Part shown: positions 36,688 to 45,026 of the stretch, one piece after another
How the letters are laid out: the number at the start of each line of letters is the position of its first letter
Numbering within the stretch: the stretch's first letter is position 1
NCBI GenBank assembly: GCA_022448925.1
Contig: JAKVCP010000006.1
Span: 1-64,000, forward strand
Source: Paracoccaceae bacterium
GTDB lineage: Bacteria; Pseudomonadota; Alphaproteobacteria; Rhodobacterales; Rhodobacteraceae
Length of the DNA: 64,000 bases
Direction of reading: 5' to 3'
Notes under the pieces: generated by a model
What the model was told of the DNA's origin: nothing
What the model saw: the letters and a program-made list of their open reading frames with translations, nothing else
Databases searched by the model: none
Translations under genes and position numbers: made by a program

Positions 36688-37542
36688 CTAAACGCCATAG
36701 TGCGCTTTCCATCTTAGGCGTGGTAGCAGCGCCGAAGCTTGGATAACAGGATTGATGCGAGCAGCATGCCGACCAGCCTGTTCAATAATGGTGCTTTTGA
36801 TCAAGCGGGGGTGGATACGGTTGTAGCAGGAAGCAAAAAAGTGTTTGGCGGGGTCTGGCCACTCATCCCGGTGCCCTTGGTCGACCTCGAGAAACTTTTT
36901 TGTGCAAAACACTACCAGATCGGAAAGTTGAATCATCGGGTGTTTCCGTGAGTCAATCGAGTAACTAAATTCTACAACGTGTTTCACACGATGAGCTCGG
37001 GTGACCTCAAACCTGCGAAAACGGGTGATGCATGCCACATCGGCCTCAAACTGCTCTTTCTCGTCGATGATAATGATCCCCCGTGCAGACTTACCAAGCT
37101 TTGATCGAACATGTTCGTTTACCAAGGTGGTTAGGTAGTCAAACCCAAGTAAGTAGGGAACGAGGCAATTGAATGATTCATGCTCTGTTCCATCGGCTGT
37201 GTCATTCAATTGCCTCTTTGATAGTTCGACATAGTGAGCGTGATGGCCTCGTTCATCGAGCAAACCTAAGAGGTCGAGTGCTAACTGGTTTCGACGCTCT
37301 CTGTCATGACCTGCGAAGCAGCCCTCTCCGTTAGGACTGAGTAACTCACTTGAGTGTAACTAGAAGTCTGGGGGCACAGCCTCGGGCTGAAAGTAATCCG
37401 AAACAACACGCTCGAAAGCTTCGGTGGTCCTTACCCAACCTTCATCTCTGACAGATACGCCGCCTAAAACGAAAATTGGTTGTTCGACTGCGTTCAAATC
37501 GGCGCCAGTGCATCCGGCCTCATCCAAATAAAAGAAGTGCAT
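36688..37542 (-). pseudogene. DUF3800 domain protein interrupted by an in-frame TAG
   Basis: DUF3800 proteins are RNase-H-like-fold proteins of unknown function common on mobile and accessory DNA. The frame runs 284 codons from ATG 37542 (HFFYLDEAGCTGADLN) to 36688, broken only by TAG at 37362-37360. The sequence around it is AVPPDF-TAG-LHSSELLSPNGEG. Relatives usually have F-E-L-H here, so GAG to TAG is the simplest change. Later family marks GIIIIDEKEQ and MIQLSDLVVFCTKKFL are intact. Base composition is lower in GC than the flanks, pointing to acquired DNA. The downstream half is normally read from an alternative start. Confidence 0.82.
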
Positions 37543-38266
37543 TCAGAAGTTTACCTTCACTAAGTGTTGTGAACTGCTCTACCGGGTCGTCCCGGTAATG
37601 ATATCTTTACTCTCACTTAATTTCTAATTTTGGCCCACAGCAAGTTTGTGCTTAGAGCCATTTGGCATTCTCAAATTTGGCCTATGCGTGTTTGGCGAGT
37701 TCTGGATCAACCAAATGGGCGAAAGAGATGAGACCCTCAAGATGGCTCCTTGGACCGAAAACATTTTGAAACTGGTTCTTCTCTGCGTGTTCGACAGGAC
37801 TGATCGCGTCACAAAAGTCACTGTACGAATTGCCGGGCAGGATCAGACTATGTCTGGGGATGGTTGGGGAATGGGCGCGCGTGATCCAAAGCGCATACAT
37901 GGCTGACTTTACAGCGGCTCGGTTCACGGAAAAATAACTTGTGTGTCGGCGCTGTGCGCAAACGCCTTGCGTGCTGGCCGTGTGGGTGTCGATTGTTTCG
38001 GGACGCGTCAGACCGGGTGTGCATTTTGGGCCTATGTGATCGTGCCTTTCGATGCCGTTTGGGTCAGACCATGCAAGATCAATGGGTCATGCTATGCACA
38101 GGGCAAAGACACGCGGGCATCCTGCCATTCATGGCAAAACGGCCTCTTTGCCTATGGCGTTTGCCCCGCTGCGGGTGGATCGTCATCATCCCTAGAAATC
38201 CGTTTCCAGACGATTCCTGATATGCTAAGATTTCTGTAATAAAAACAACGAGCAGGCACGGGAACC
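37543..38266. other. 724-bp AT-richer region upstream of the second Hint gene
   Basis: Together with the DUF3800 remnant this forms an AT-richer block between nrdJ and the Hint gene. A minus-strand frame from GTG 37927 to 37682 (81 aa) is open and has a mixed, protein-like composition but no recognisable domain or good ribosome site. No tRNA, integrase or transposase end was seen. The Hint promoter lies at 38203. Confidence 0.45.
38203..38231 (+). promoter_or_regulatory. Candidate promoter of the Hint gene at 38267
   Basis: TTTCCA (38203-38208), a 17-nt spacer and TAAGAT (38226-38231), each matching 4 of 6 consensus bases, with the ATG 35 nt downstream. No other pair nearby fits better. Confidence 0.35.
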
Positions 38267-39325
38267 ATGGGCGCTGGCATCAAGGGCACCTTTGTAATTT
38301 CGTGGTCACAGACAGAAATCGATGGGTTTGAAGCGGCCCGTTTGGTCGCCCTGACCGTAGGCGCGACCTGGCGCTGGACAGGCTCTGCCCTGCGGGTTGA
38401 TGGGCCGATCGATGTTCTTGTCTTGGACCAGCCGTTAGGGCAGGCAGAGTTGCGACAGCGTGCTGCGCGCGCGGTGCGGCGTCTGGTTGGTGCAGCGGTA
38501 GCAGGTGAGCGGCTGTCTGATGCCTCGGGTGACGATGATGCCCCGTTGCGGGATCGCAGTTTCATCGTGACAAACGGCATGAAGACCTTTGCGGTAACGC
38601 TGATTGACGTGCCAGAGCATCCCCGTCCGCTATTGATGTTTACAGATGATATGCCTCCGGCCGACACAGACCTTTGGGTTGTCAAGCGCAACCTGTCGCA
38701 GCGCCCTTGTCAGGATCGGCCGTTGGGTGTGATCTGCTTTACCCCTGACACCCGGATCGCAACGGCCAAGGGTCATGTTCCCGTGCAACATCTGCGCGAA
38801 GGCGACCTGGTTCAGACCAAGGACAACGGATTGCAAGAGGTGCAATGGCTTGGTGCCAAGCGCATGACGGGCGCGCGTCTGTACTCGAGCCCCGATCTGC
38901 GCCCCATCCGCATCCGTGCCGGGGCTTTTGGGATCGACAGGCCAGATCAAGAATTTCTTGTGTCGCCTGACCACCGGCTCGTGATTTCGGGATCCATCGC
39001 GCGGGCGCTGTTTAATACGTCAGAGGTGCTGGTCGCGGCGCGCGATCTGGTCAACTGGACCACTGTAAGTCGGGATATCACCACACCAGACGTAACCTAC
39101 ATCCACCTGTTGTTGCCCCAACATGATATCGTTTTTGCCAATGGTGTCGAAACCGAAAGCTTTCATCCAGGCAGCACGGACTTGGGATTGATGAGTCAGA
39201 TAGACCGGGCGCGGCTTTGCGGTGTTGTGCCAGACCTGCCGAGTGATCCGATGGCTTATGGTGGTTTCGCGCGCCGTCGTCTCAGCCGGTCAGAGGCCGC
39301 ACTTCTGGCGCATCGGGCGGCCTAG
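38267..39325 (+). CDS. Hint-domain protein (Hedgehog/intein-type, intact cysteine)
   Basis: 352 aa. Residues 1-150 form an N-terminal domain beginning GTFVISWSQTEIDGFEAA, which I recall in Rhodobacterales Hint proteins. The Hint_2 module starts at Cys157 in VICFTPDTRIATAKGHVPV and continues VQHLREGDLVQTKDNG, SPDHRLVISGSI, VTYIHLLLPQHDIVFANGVE, and ends near ESFHPG. The N-S acyl-shift cysteine and the Hint histidine block are intact, but no C-terminal HN-C/S splice junction follows, so autocleavage rather than splicing is the plausible activity. The role is unknown; secreted or surface processing has been proposed for the family. Confidence 0.88.
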   Translation: MGAGIKGTFVISWSQTEIDGFEAARLVALTVGATWRWTGSALRVDGPIDVLVLDQPLGQAELRQRAARAVRRLVGAAVAGERLSDASGDDDAPLRDRSFIVTNGMKTFAVTLIDVPEHPRPLLMFTDDMPPADTDLWVVKRNLSQRPCQDRPLGVICFTPDTRIATAKGHVPVQHLREGDLVQTKDNGLQEVQWLGAKRMTGARLYSSPDLRPIRIRAGAFGIDRPDQEFLVSPDHRLVISGSIARALFNTSEVLVAARDLVNWTTVSRDITTPDVTYIHLLLPQHDIVFANGVETESFHPGSTDLGLMSQIDRARLCGVVPDLPSDPMAYGGFARRRLSRSEAALLAHRAA

Positions 39326-39835
39326 TCAGTCGCGCAATTCATCAGGGCGCACGCCCCAAAGGGACTCTTTGCGGGCCCAGCCACGATATCCCGAAATCTT
39401 CAGCTCGCACCATTCGGGCAAGCAATCCCCAAGCCTTGCGATGACACCAGCCTGAAGCCGTGCGCGCACCGGTGTTCGCGGATCCGGGCGGACGTGAATT
39501 TCGAGCAAATCCGCTTCGACAATCACGGTTCGCATGCCCGACAGCAAAGAGTAGTGAACCCAGCCGCCCGCGCCATCCAGATCGCGCACCCGCCGCCAGT
39601 GACCATATTCCGCGGTGATCTCAAGCGGGATATCCTGTCGTTTGTAGATCCAGTCGATCCGGTGGGTCAATGACGGGCCGCGACGCACATTTCCTTCGCT
39701 CGCCTTCAGTGAAACGAACCGCGGTATGGGCAGGTTCGTCACTGGACCGCGCTCGCCAGCGTCTGCAGCTGCTGAGCCACCCATCAATACCGCGATCAAT
39801 GCAATGCGCACTGTTATTGCCAACATGCGTGTCAT
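39326..39835 (-). CDS. Periplasmic SH3-domain protein
   Basis: Signal peptide at residues 1-24 (ITVRIALIAVLMGGSAAADA). It is followed by two bacterial SH3-like repeats: SLKASEGNVRRGPSLTHRID to WVHYSLLSGMRT, and VIVEADLLEIHVRPDPRTPV to GYRGWARKESLWG. 169 aa. Such proteins are thought to bind the cell wall. It is divergent from the hydroxyacid dehydrogenase across 98 nt and convergent with the Hint gene, whose stop immediately abuts its stop. Confidence 0.9.
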   Translation of the reverse strand: MTRMLAITVRIALIAVLMGGSAAADAGERGPVTNLPIPRFVSLKASEGNVRRGPSLTHRIDWIYKRQDIPLEITAEYGHWRRVRDLDGAGGWVHYSLLSGMRTVIVEADLLEIHVRPDPRTPVRARLQAGVIARLGDCLPEWCELKISGYRGWARKESLWGVRPDELRD

Positions 39836-39933
39836 TCCTGCCCGAGTTTTTCACGACCGGGTTCTTGTGCCCGTGCCTGTCTTGGGACACTGTGCCCACA
39901 AGGCGGGCGGGTGAAAAGCGAGGGTTGTGAACA

Positions 39934-40920
39934 ATGCCATTAAATCGTCTGAGTGTTGTCGTTACGCGACGCTTGCCCGAAGTGGTGGAAACCCGTCTGA
40001 CCGAGCTTTTCGATGTGCGCTTGCGCGACGATGATCTGCCCATGACGCGGGCTGAACTGATTGACGCGATGCAAACCGCTGACGTCCTGGTGCCAACCGT
40101 CACCGACACCATCGACGCCGGCATGATTGGGCAGGCCGGTGATCGGCTGAAACTGATTGCCAGTTTTGGGGCTGGTTTCGACCACATTGACGTCGCCACC
40201 GCGATGCAACGCAATATCCTTGTCTCAAACACGCCAGGGGTTGTGACCGAAGACACCGCGGACATGGTGCTTGCGTTGATGCTGGGTGTCACCCGCCGCA
40301 TTCCCGAGGGCCTGTCGATGATGCAGGCTGGTGCGTGGACAGGCTGGGCACCCACGGCGCTGCTGGGCGGGCGTTTGGGTGGGCGTCGTCTTGGTATCCT
40401 TGGCATGGGCCGGATTGGACAGGCGGTGGCCCGTCGCGCGTCGGCGTTCGGAATGCAGATCCACTATCACAACCGCAAACGCCTGCGTCCCGATGTCGAA
40501 GAGGCGCTTCAGGCCACCTATTGGGAAAGCCTTGATCAGATGGTGGCGCGGATGGATGTGATTTCGGTCAACTGTCCGCACACACCGTCGAGCTTTCACC
40601 TTATGAATGCGCGTCGATTGAAACTGATGAAACCATCGGCGGTGATCGTGAACACCTCGCGCGGTGAGGTCATCGACGAAGCCGCCCTGACCCGTATGCT
40701 GAAGGCCGGAGAACTGGCCGGAGCAGGGCTGGATGTGTACGAGCACGGGACAGAGGTGAACCCCGACCTGCGTGATCAGCCCAACGTGGTTCTGTTGCCG
40801 CACATGGGATCGGCGACTGAAGAGGGCCGGGTCGAGATGGGCGAAAAAGTGATAATCAACATCAAGACATTTGCGGATGGCCACAGGCCGCCCGATCGGG
40901 TGCTGCCGTCGATGTTGTGA
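39934..40920 (+). CDS. D-2-hydroxyacid dehydrogenase (glyoxylate/hydroxypyruvate reductase type)
   Basis: NAD(P)H-dependent reductase of glyoxylate or hydroxypyruvate, used in serine/C2 metabolism. The Rossmann loop GILGMGRIGQAVARRASAFG is clear. Catalytic Arg is in IVNTSRGEVIDEAAL, Glu in GLDVYEHGTEV, and His in VVLLPHMGSATEEGR. 328 aa, the GyaR length. The ATG at 39934 lies 98 nt from the divergent SH3 gene. Substrate preference cannot be decided by eye. Confidence 0.93.
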   Translation: MPLNRLSVVVTRRLPEVVETRLTELFDVRLRDDDLPMTRAELIDAMQTADVLVPTVTDTIDAGMIGQAGDRLKLIASFGAGFDHIDVATAMQRNILVSNTPGVVTEDTADMVLALMLGVTRRIPEGLSMMQAGAWTGWAPTALLGGRLGGRRLGILGMGRIGQAVARRASAFGMQIHYHNRKRLRPDVEEALQATYWESLDQMVARMDVISVNCPHTPSSFHLMNARRLKLMKPSAVIVNTSRGEVIDEAALTRMLKAGELAGAGLDVYEHGTEVNPDLRDQPNVVLLPHMGSATEEGRVEMGEKVIINIKTFADGHRPPDRVLPSML

Positions 40921-42081
40921 TTTGGCGAGGCCTCCTTCACGTGGTTGCAGCACCTCAATGAGGAGCAGCGCGAGTAAGATTTAAAGCCAAGAGCGCCAAC
41001 CAGGGCGGCAAGGTCCCGGAGCGCGCCTGACTTTCCTGCATCACCCGTTGGTGCGTTTGCAAAGCGCTAGGCGGTATTCCGTTCTCCGCGATCTATGTGA
41101 AACGGGTGTGAGGTGCAGGTCCGCTGACCCTGATGGATAGCTGCGCGACAGCCCTGATATCGCCACCTGAATAGCCTACGGAAACGAAAAGGTGGGCCCC
41201 TCTTGTGAGATGTGCCTTGCAAATCGCCAGCCGGGCAAGGGGCGAACTGGAAAACGCTGAACCGGATCTGCCGCGAATACGGGTTAGCCCTGTGTGAATG
41301 TCTGAAAACCAATGTCCACCCCGCAGGGGCCAAACCAGACATGGTCGCGCAAAGTCATGTCGGATGCGCTGATTGACAACATTGTATCTGACGATGTCTT
41401 TGTCACTCCTGAGCCAAGCTCAAGCGCGTTCTACCGGATGCGGTGTTCCGATAGTCATGCTTTGATTGGACGGCCTGAAATGCCAGATTGTGTCATATAC
41501 GAATATGAAGTTAGGGATTCATCTGACAACTGTGTAAGCCCCTAGAAACGCCTTCAGTTTCGACCCCGTCGGGGTGTAAGGCGACTACAGGGGGCTGGCC
41601 AATCGGGGCTTGGAATGGACGTTGCGCACGTCATTGAACGGGGCGGCAAAGTCGGTTCGCATAAGATGGCATCAGACAAGCCACTGCAGCATCGTCTGGT
41701 CGAAAGCAACAATGGTCGAATACGCAGAGCCTGTAATCCCAAGCGTACTCACTCCGGCCTCGCTGGTCTGGCGCCGCAAAATTACGGAAACCGATCAACG
41801 AAAAACCAAAAGCTGAATAACCTGAATGCGGGAATTCTGAAGGGAGCAGGTCCAATCGCGCACATCAGTGGTCTGCACTTTGACCGAATGTCCGGCAAAA
41901 CATGCACTGGAACCAAAGCGTCGGTGCCGGTGCATGCCCATGGGAAACCCGAGGATCAGGCTTTCCCTTCGATCAGACGTCCCCCGGGGAAACTGTTGCA
42001 TGGCGTACATGCCGACTTAAGGTGACAAGACCCGCAATGGTGGCGCATGGCAGACGATGGTCCGCCATGCGAAGCTGTGGA
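40921..42081. other. 1.16-kb region without a supported gene
   Basis: This is the longest gene-free stretch in the window. Several short open frames exist (for example 41357-41545 plus, 41615-42025 plus, 41855-41631 minus) but none has a ribosome site or recognisable motif. It contains the structured element at 41537-41596. Composition is mixed, and decayed genes are likely. Confidence 0.5.
41537..41596. other. Nested inverted-repeat element, possible structured RNA
   Basis: Three coaxial arms are visible by pairing. AGCCCCT (41537-41543) pairs with AGGGG(G)CT (41589-41596), one bulged G. CGCCTT (41549-41554) pairs with AAGGCG (41578-41583). ACCCC (41563-41567) pairs with GGGGT (41571-41575) around GTC. 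It lies in otherwise gene-free DNA. Strand and function are unknown, and it is not a tRNA. Confidence 0.5.
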
Positions 42082-43647
42082 TCAGACGTCGCGATAGCTG
42101 ATCTCGCGTGTGTCGGCACCGGGGCCCACTTTCTTGCGACGCACGATCAGCCTGTTCAGCGCTTGTACATAGGCTTTGACAGAGGCGACCACCGTGTCGG
42201 TATCAGCTGACTGGCCTGTGGCAATGACACCGTCCTCCTCAAGCCGCACAGAGACAGTGGCCTGTGCGTCCGTACCCTCTGTCACCGCATGAACCTGATA
42301 AAGCTGCAGCTTTGCGGTGTTCGGATGTATCGCACGCACCGCTTTGAAGCTGGCATCGACCGGTCCGTCGCCTTCGCATGTTGCAGTGTGTTCCCGTCCA
42401 TCGGCGTCCATTTCCAGCTCGGCCCGCGCGGGGCCGCCGGTGCCGCAAATCACCTTGAGGTTCACCAGTTCCAGATGTGTTTCTTCGTCACCCGTGGTAG
42501 AGACCAGCGCCAGGATGTCGTCGTCAAAAACCTCTTTCTTGCGGTCCGCCAGGTCCTTGAAACGCACAAAGATGTCTTTCAGCTGGTTGTCGCCCACCTC
42601 AACGCCCAACTGCTTGAGCTTGGCCCGCAAGGCCGCCCGCCCAGAGTGCTTGCCAAGGGGCAACGAGGTGCCTGCAAGGCCGACGTCCTCGGGGCGCATG
42701 ATCTCGAAGGTTTCAGCATTTTTCAGCATGCCGTCCTGGTGAATGCCGCTTTCGTGGGCAAAGGCGTTCTTGCCGACGATGGCCTTGTTGAATTGTACCG
42801 GAAACCCCGAGACAGTCGCGACGCGGCGCGAAAGATGCATGATCTTTCTGGTATCAATGCCAGTGAAATAGGGCATGATATCGCCGCGCACCTTCATCGC
42901 CATCACCACCTCTTCGAGCGCGGTATTGCCGGCGCGTTCGCCCAGGCCGTTGATGGTGCACTCGATCTGGCGGGCTCCGCCAATGACAGCCGCAAGACTG
43001 TTTGCAGTCGCCATACCCAAGTCATTGTGACAGTGGGTTGCAAAGATGACGTCATCCGCACCCGGCACGGTTTCAATCAGACGTTTGATCAGATCGGCGC
43101 TTTCTTCCGGTGCGGTGTAGCCCACGGTGTCGGGTATGTTGATCGTCGAGGCGCCGGCCTTGATGGCGATCTCGACCACGCGGCACAGATAGTCCCATTC
43201 GGTCCGCGTGGCATCCATCGGTGACCATTGCACGTTGTCACACAGGTTTCTTGCGTGGCTGACGGTTTCGTGGATGCGGTCAGCCATCTCGTCCTGGGTC
43301 AGGTTGGGGATGGCCCGGTGCAGCGGTGATGTGCCGATAAAGGTGTGTATGCGCGGCTTGGCCGCGTGTTTCACCGCCTCCCAGCAACGATCGATATCGG
43401 GCAACTGTGCCCGGGCCAGGCCGCAGATCACAGAGTTGTTTGAGCGTTCCGCGATTTCGCTCACGGCGCGAAAGTCGCCCTCTGAGGCAATTGGAAAGCC
43501 GGCCTCGATGATGTCGACACCCATATCGTCAAGCAGCTCGGCGATTTCAAGCTTCTCGTCGTGGGTCATGGTCGCGCCGGGGCTTTGTTCGCCATCGCGC
43601 AGGGTTGTGTCAAAAATGACGACGCGGTCTTTGGATGTATCGGTCAT
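42082..43647 (-). CDS. leuA: 2-isopropylmalate synthase
   Basis: First committed step of leucine synthesis, condensing acetyl-CoA with 2-oxoisovalerate. The catalytic HMGL-like TIM barrel has VIFDTTLRDGEQSPGATMTH (metal-binding Asp and Arg), FATHCHNDLGMATANSLAA (His-x-His) and NGLGERAGNTALEEVVMAM. The C-terminal leucine-binding allosteric domain spans about residues 390-510. 521 aa. The start at 43647 matches the family; the ribosome site is poor. A 77-codon frame with an excellent ribosome site ends 4 nt upstream, so translation may be coupled. Confidence 0.96.
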   Translation of the reverse strand: MTDTSKDRVVIFDTTLRDGEQSPGATMTHDEKLEIAELLDDMGVDIIEAGFPIASEGDFRAVSEIAERSNNSVICGLARAQLPDIDRCWEAVKHAAKPRIHTFIGTSPLHRAIPNLTQDEMADRIHETVSHARNLCDNVQWSPMDATRTEWDYLCRVVEIAIKAGASTINIPDTVGYTAPEESADLIKRLIETVPGADDVIFATHCHNDLGMATANSLAAVIGGARQIECTINGLGERAGNTALEEVVMAMKVRGDIMPYFTGIDTRKIMHLSRRVATVSGFPVQFNKAIVGKNAFAHESGIHQDGMLKNAETFEIMRPEDVGLAGTSLPLGKHSGRAALRAKLKQLGVEVGDNQLKDIFVRFKDLADRKKEVFDDDILALVSTTGDEETHLELVNLKVICGTGGPARAELEMDADGREHTATCEGDGPVDASFKAVRAIHPNTAKLQLYQVHAVTEGTDAQATVSVRLEEDGVIATGQSADTDTVVASVKAYVQALNRLIVRRKKVGPGADTREISYRDV

Positions 43648-43651
43648 AAGG

Positions 43652-43885
43652 TCAGGTCCGTGAGGTAAAGTCCTTGGCCACGGGCGAAACGCCGCTGTCG
43701 CCAGTGTTGGGTTCGCCGGTGATGTTGATCCGTCTTCTACAGGCAATTTGTCCAAGGTACAGGCGGTCCAGGCCATTGTTGCTTGTGCCTTGAGGATGTT
43801 CTGTGACCATGGGGTGTGCCCCGGGCGTGTCGCCCAGTTTCTTGGGCATGGCGCCTTGTGTCCCGGCGGGGGTGATCCTGTTCAT
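43652..43885 (-). CDS. Possible 77-aa leader ORF upstream of leuA
   Basis: From the ATG at 43885 (TAGGAGAG 5 nt upstream) the frame runs to a stop 4 nt before leuA. The product (opening MNRITPAGTQGAMPKKLGD) is polar, shows no known domain and has no run of leucine codons. The good ribosome site and tight spacing suggest a role in coupling translation into leuA, whose own site is weak. It may equally be an untranslated leader with a chance start. Confidence 0.4.
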   Translation of the reverse strand: MNRITPAGTQGAMPKKLGDTPGAHPMVTEHPQGTSNNGLDRLYLGQIACRRRINITGEPNTGDSGVSPVAKDFTSRT

Positions 43886-43928
43886 ATCGTCTCTCCTAAG
43901 CTGTCGCGGAAACGGCGCACGCATGACC

Positions 43929-43965
43929 CCTCTGAGCGCTGGCGCCGTTCCGGCGCGCTCAGAGG
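43929..43965. promoter_or_regulatory. Long perfect hairpin in the leuA leader
   Basis: CCTCTGAGCGC (43929-43939) pairs with GCGCTCAGAGG (43955-43965). An inner GCCG/CGGC (43944-43947 / 43951-43954) caps it. There is no T tract on either strand, so it is not a standard terminator. It lies 44 nt upstream of the leader ORF start on the leuA strand. Confidence 0.55.
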
Positions 43966-44173
43966 CGGCTTAGGAATAGAAAAACGGCATCATGAACGAC
44001 GTTATTCCGCCGTTTCGTCATTAAGATTTCTGCCGTATATGCCATGATCGGGACTATAGGACGGCGCTTTGCGGTTGAAAACCCCGTAAATCAGTCTCTG
44101 ACAGGCGAATGGCAGTAGGGGGGCGTCGTCCCCACTGGCTTGATATCAGTCGGGCAGCGGCTATCTCTGCGCC

Positions 44174-44839
44174 ATGGAAAATGCATTGATCATAGGCGCG
44201 TCGGGCGGCATCGGGCAGGCGTTGACACGCGCACTGAAAGCACGCGGAACAGTGGTCCGCACGTTGTCCCGCAGCGCTGACGGGTTCGATGTCACCCAGC
44301 CCGAAGCCGCAACAGCGATGTTGGATGCGATTGAGACTAGGTTCGACCTTGTTCTGGTTGCAACGGGCGCGCTTGTCACCAATGGCCACCGTCCAGAAAA
44401 ACGCCTGGTGGATCTTTCGGCACAAGCGATGATGGATCAATTCGCATTGAATACGGTTGGACCCGCCCTGGTCCTGTCCCGCTGTGGCCGTCTTTTGCCG
44501 CGTGATCGTCCCGCCGTCTGCGCCACTCTTTCCGCGCGTGTCGGCTCCATCGGAGATAATCGTTTGGGCGGGTGGTACAGCTATCGTGCTGCCAAAGCGG
44601 CGGTCAATCAGGTCATTCACACTGCGGCAATCGAACTTGCCCGAACCCACCCGCTGTTGGCCTGCGTTGCCCTGCACCCTGGCACTGTCGCAACGCCTCT
44701 GACCAAGGCCTATGCCAATCGCCACCCCACGGTGTCACCGGATACGTCGGCCAGCAACCTTCTGTCTGTTATTGATGGGCTGTCTGCCACAGACACTGGC
44801 AAATTTTTCGACTGGCGCGGTGAGCCGATCCCCTGGTAG
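44174..44839 (+). CDS. Short-chain dehydrogenase/reductase (C-factor-like)
   Basis: NAD(P)-dependent oxidoreductase of unknown substrate. The cofactor loop ALIIGASGGIGQAL is at the N-terminus. The active site has the serine region TLSARVGSIGDN and the Tyr-x-x-x-Lys pair in WYSYRAAKAAVNQ. HPGTVATPLTKAY is the conserved segment after the active site. 221 aa is short, like CsgA-type members. It is divergent from leuA and transcribed alone. Confidence 0.91.
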   Translation: MENALIIGASGGIGQALTRALKARGTVVRTLSRSADGFDVTQPEAATAMLDAIETRFDLVLVATGALVTNGHRPEKRLVDLSAQAMMDQFALNTVGPALVLSRCGRLLPRDRPAVCATLSARVGSIGDNRLGGWYSYRAAKAAVNQVIHTAAIELARTHPLLACVALHPGTVATPLTKAYANRHPTVSPDTSASNLLSVIDGLSATDTGKFFDWRGEPIPW

Positions 44840-45026
44840 CAGGGCTGGGGTCGCGCTGTGTTCTTGTGGCAAGCGACTGGTTTCTGCCGATGATTTGCAA
44901 AGCGCCCGGTCCCGAAGCAGAAACAACTGGCTCTTCATGAACGGTGTCGAAACGGCTGGTGTCTGGGTCCGGCAGGTCCGGGGCGCGGGTAAAGCACCCC
45001 CAGCGCGTCGGCATCACTGACAGCGG

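Noticed and set aside
41537-41596. tRNA or tRNA-like gene at the structured element
   Set aside because: Although the outer 7-bp arm resembles an acceptor stem, no D-arm, T-loop sequence or anticodon arm of correct size is present.
40921-42081. Insertion-sequence remnant
   Set aside because: No transposase motif, terminal inverted repeats or target duplication could be identified.
43652-43885. Classic leucine attenuation peptide for leuA
   Set aside because: No consecutive leucine codons and no T-tailed terminator hairpin in the leader.
44054-44725. Minus-strand 223-codon frame opposite the SDR gene
   Set aside because: Antisense shadow of a clear short-chain dehydrogenase; no domain of its own.
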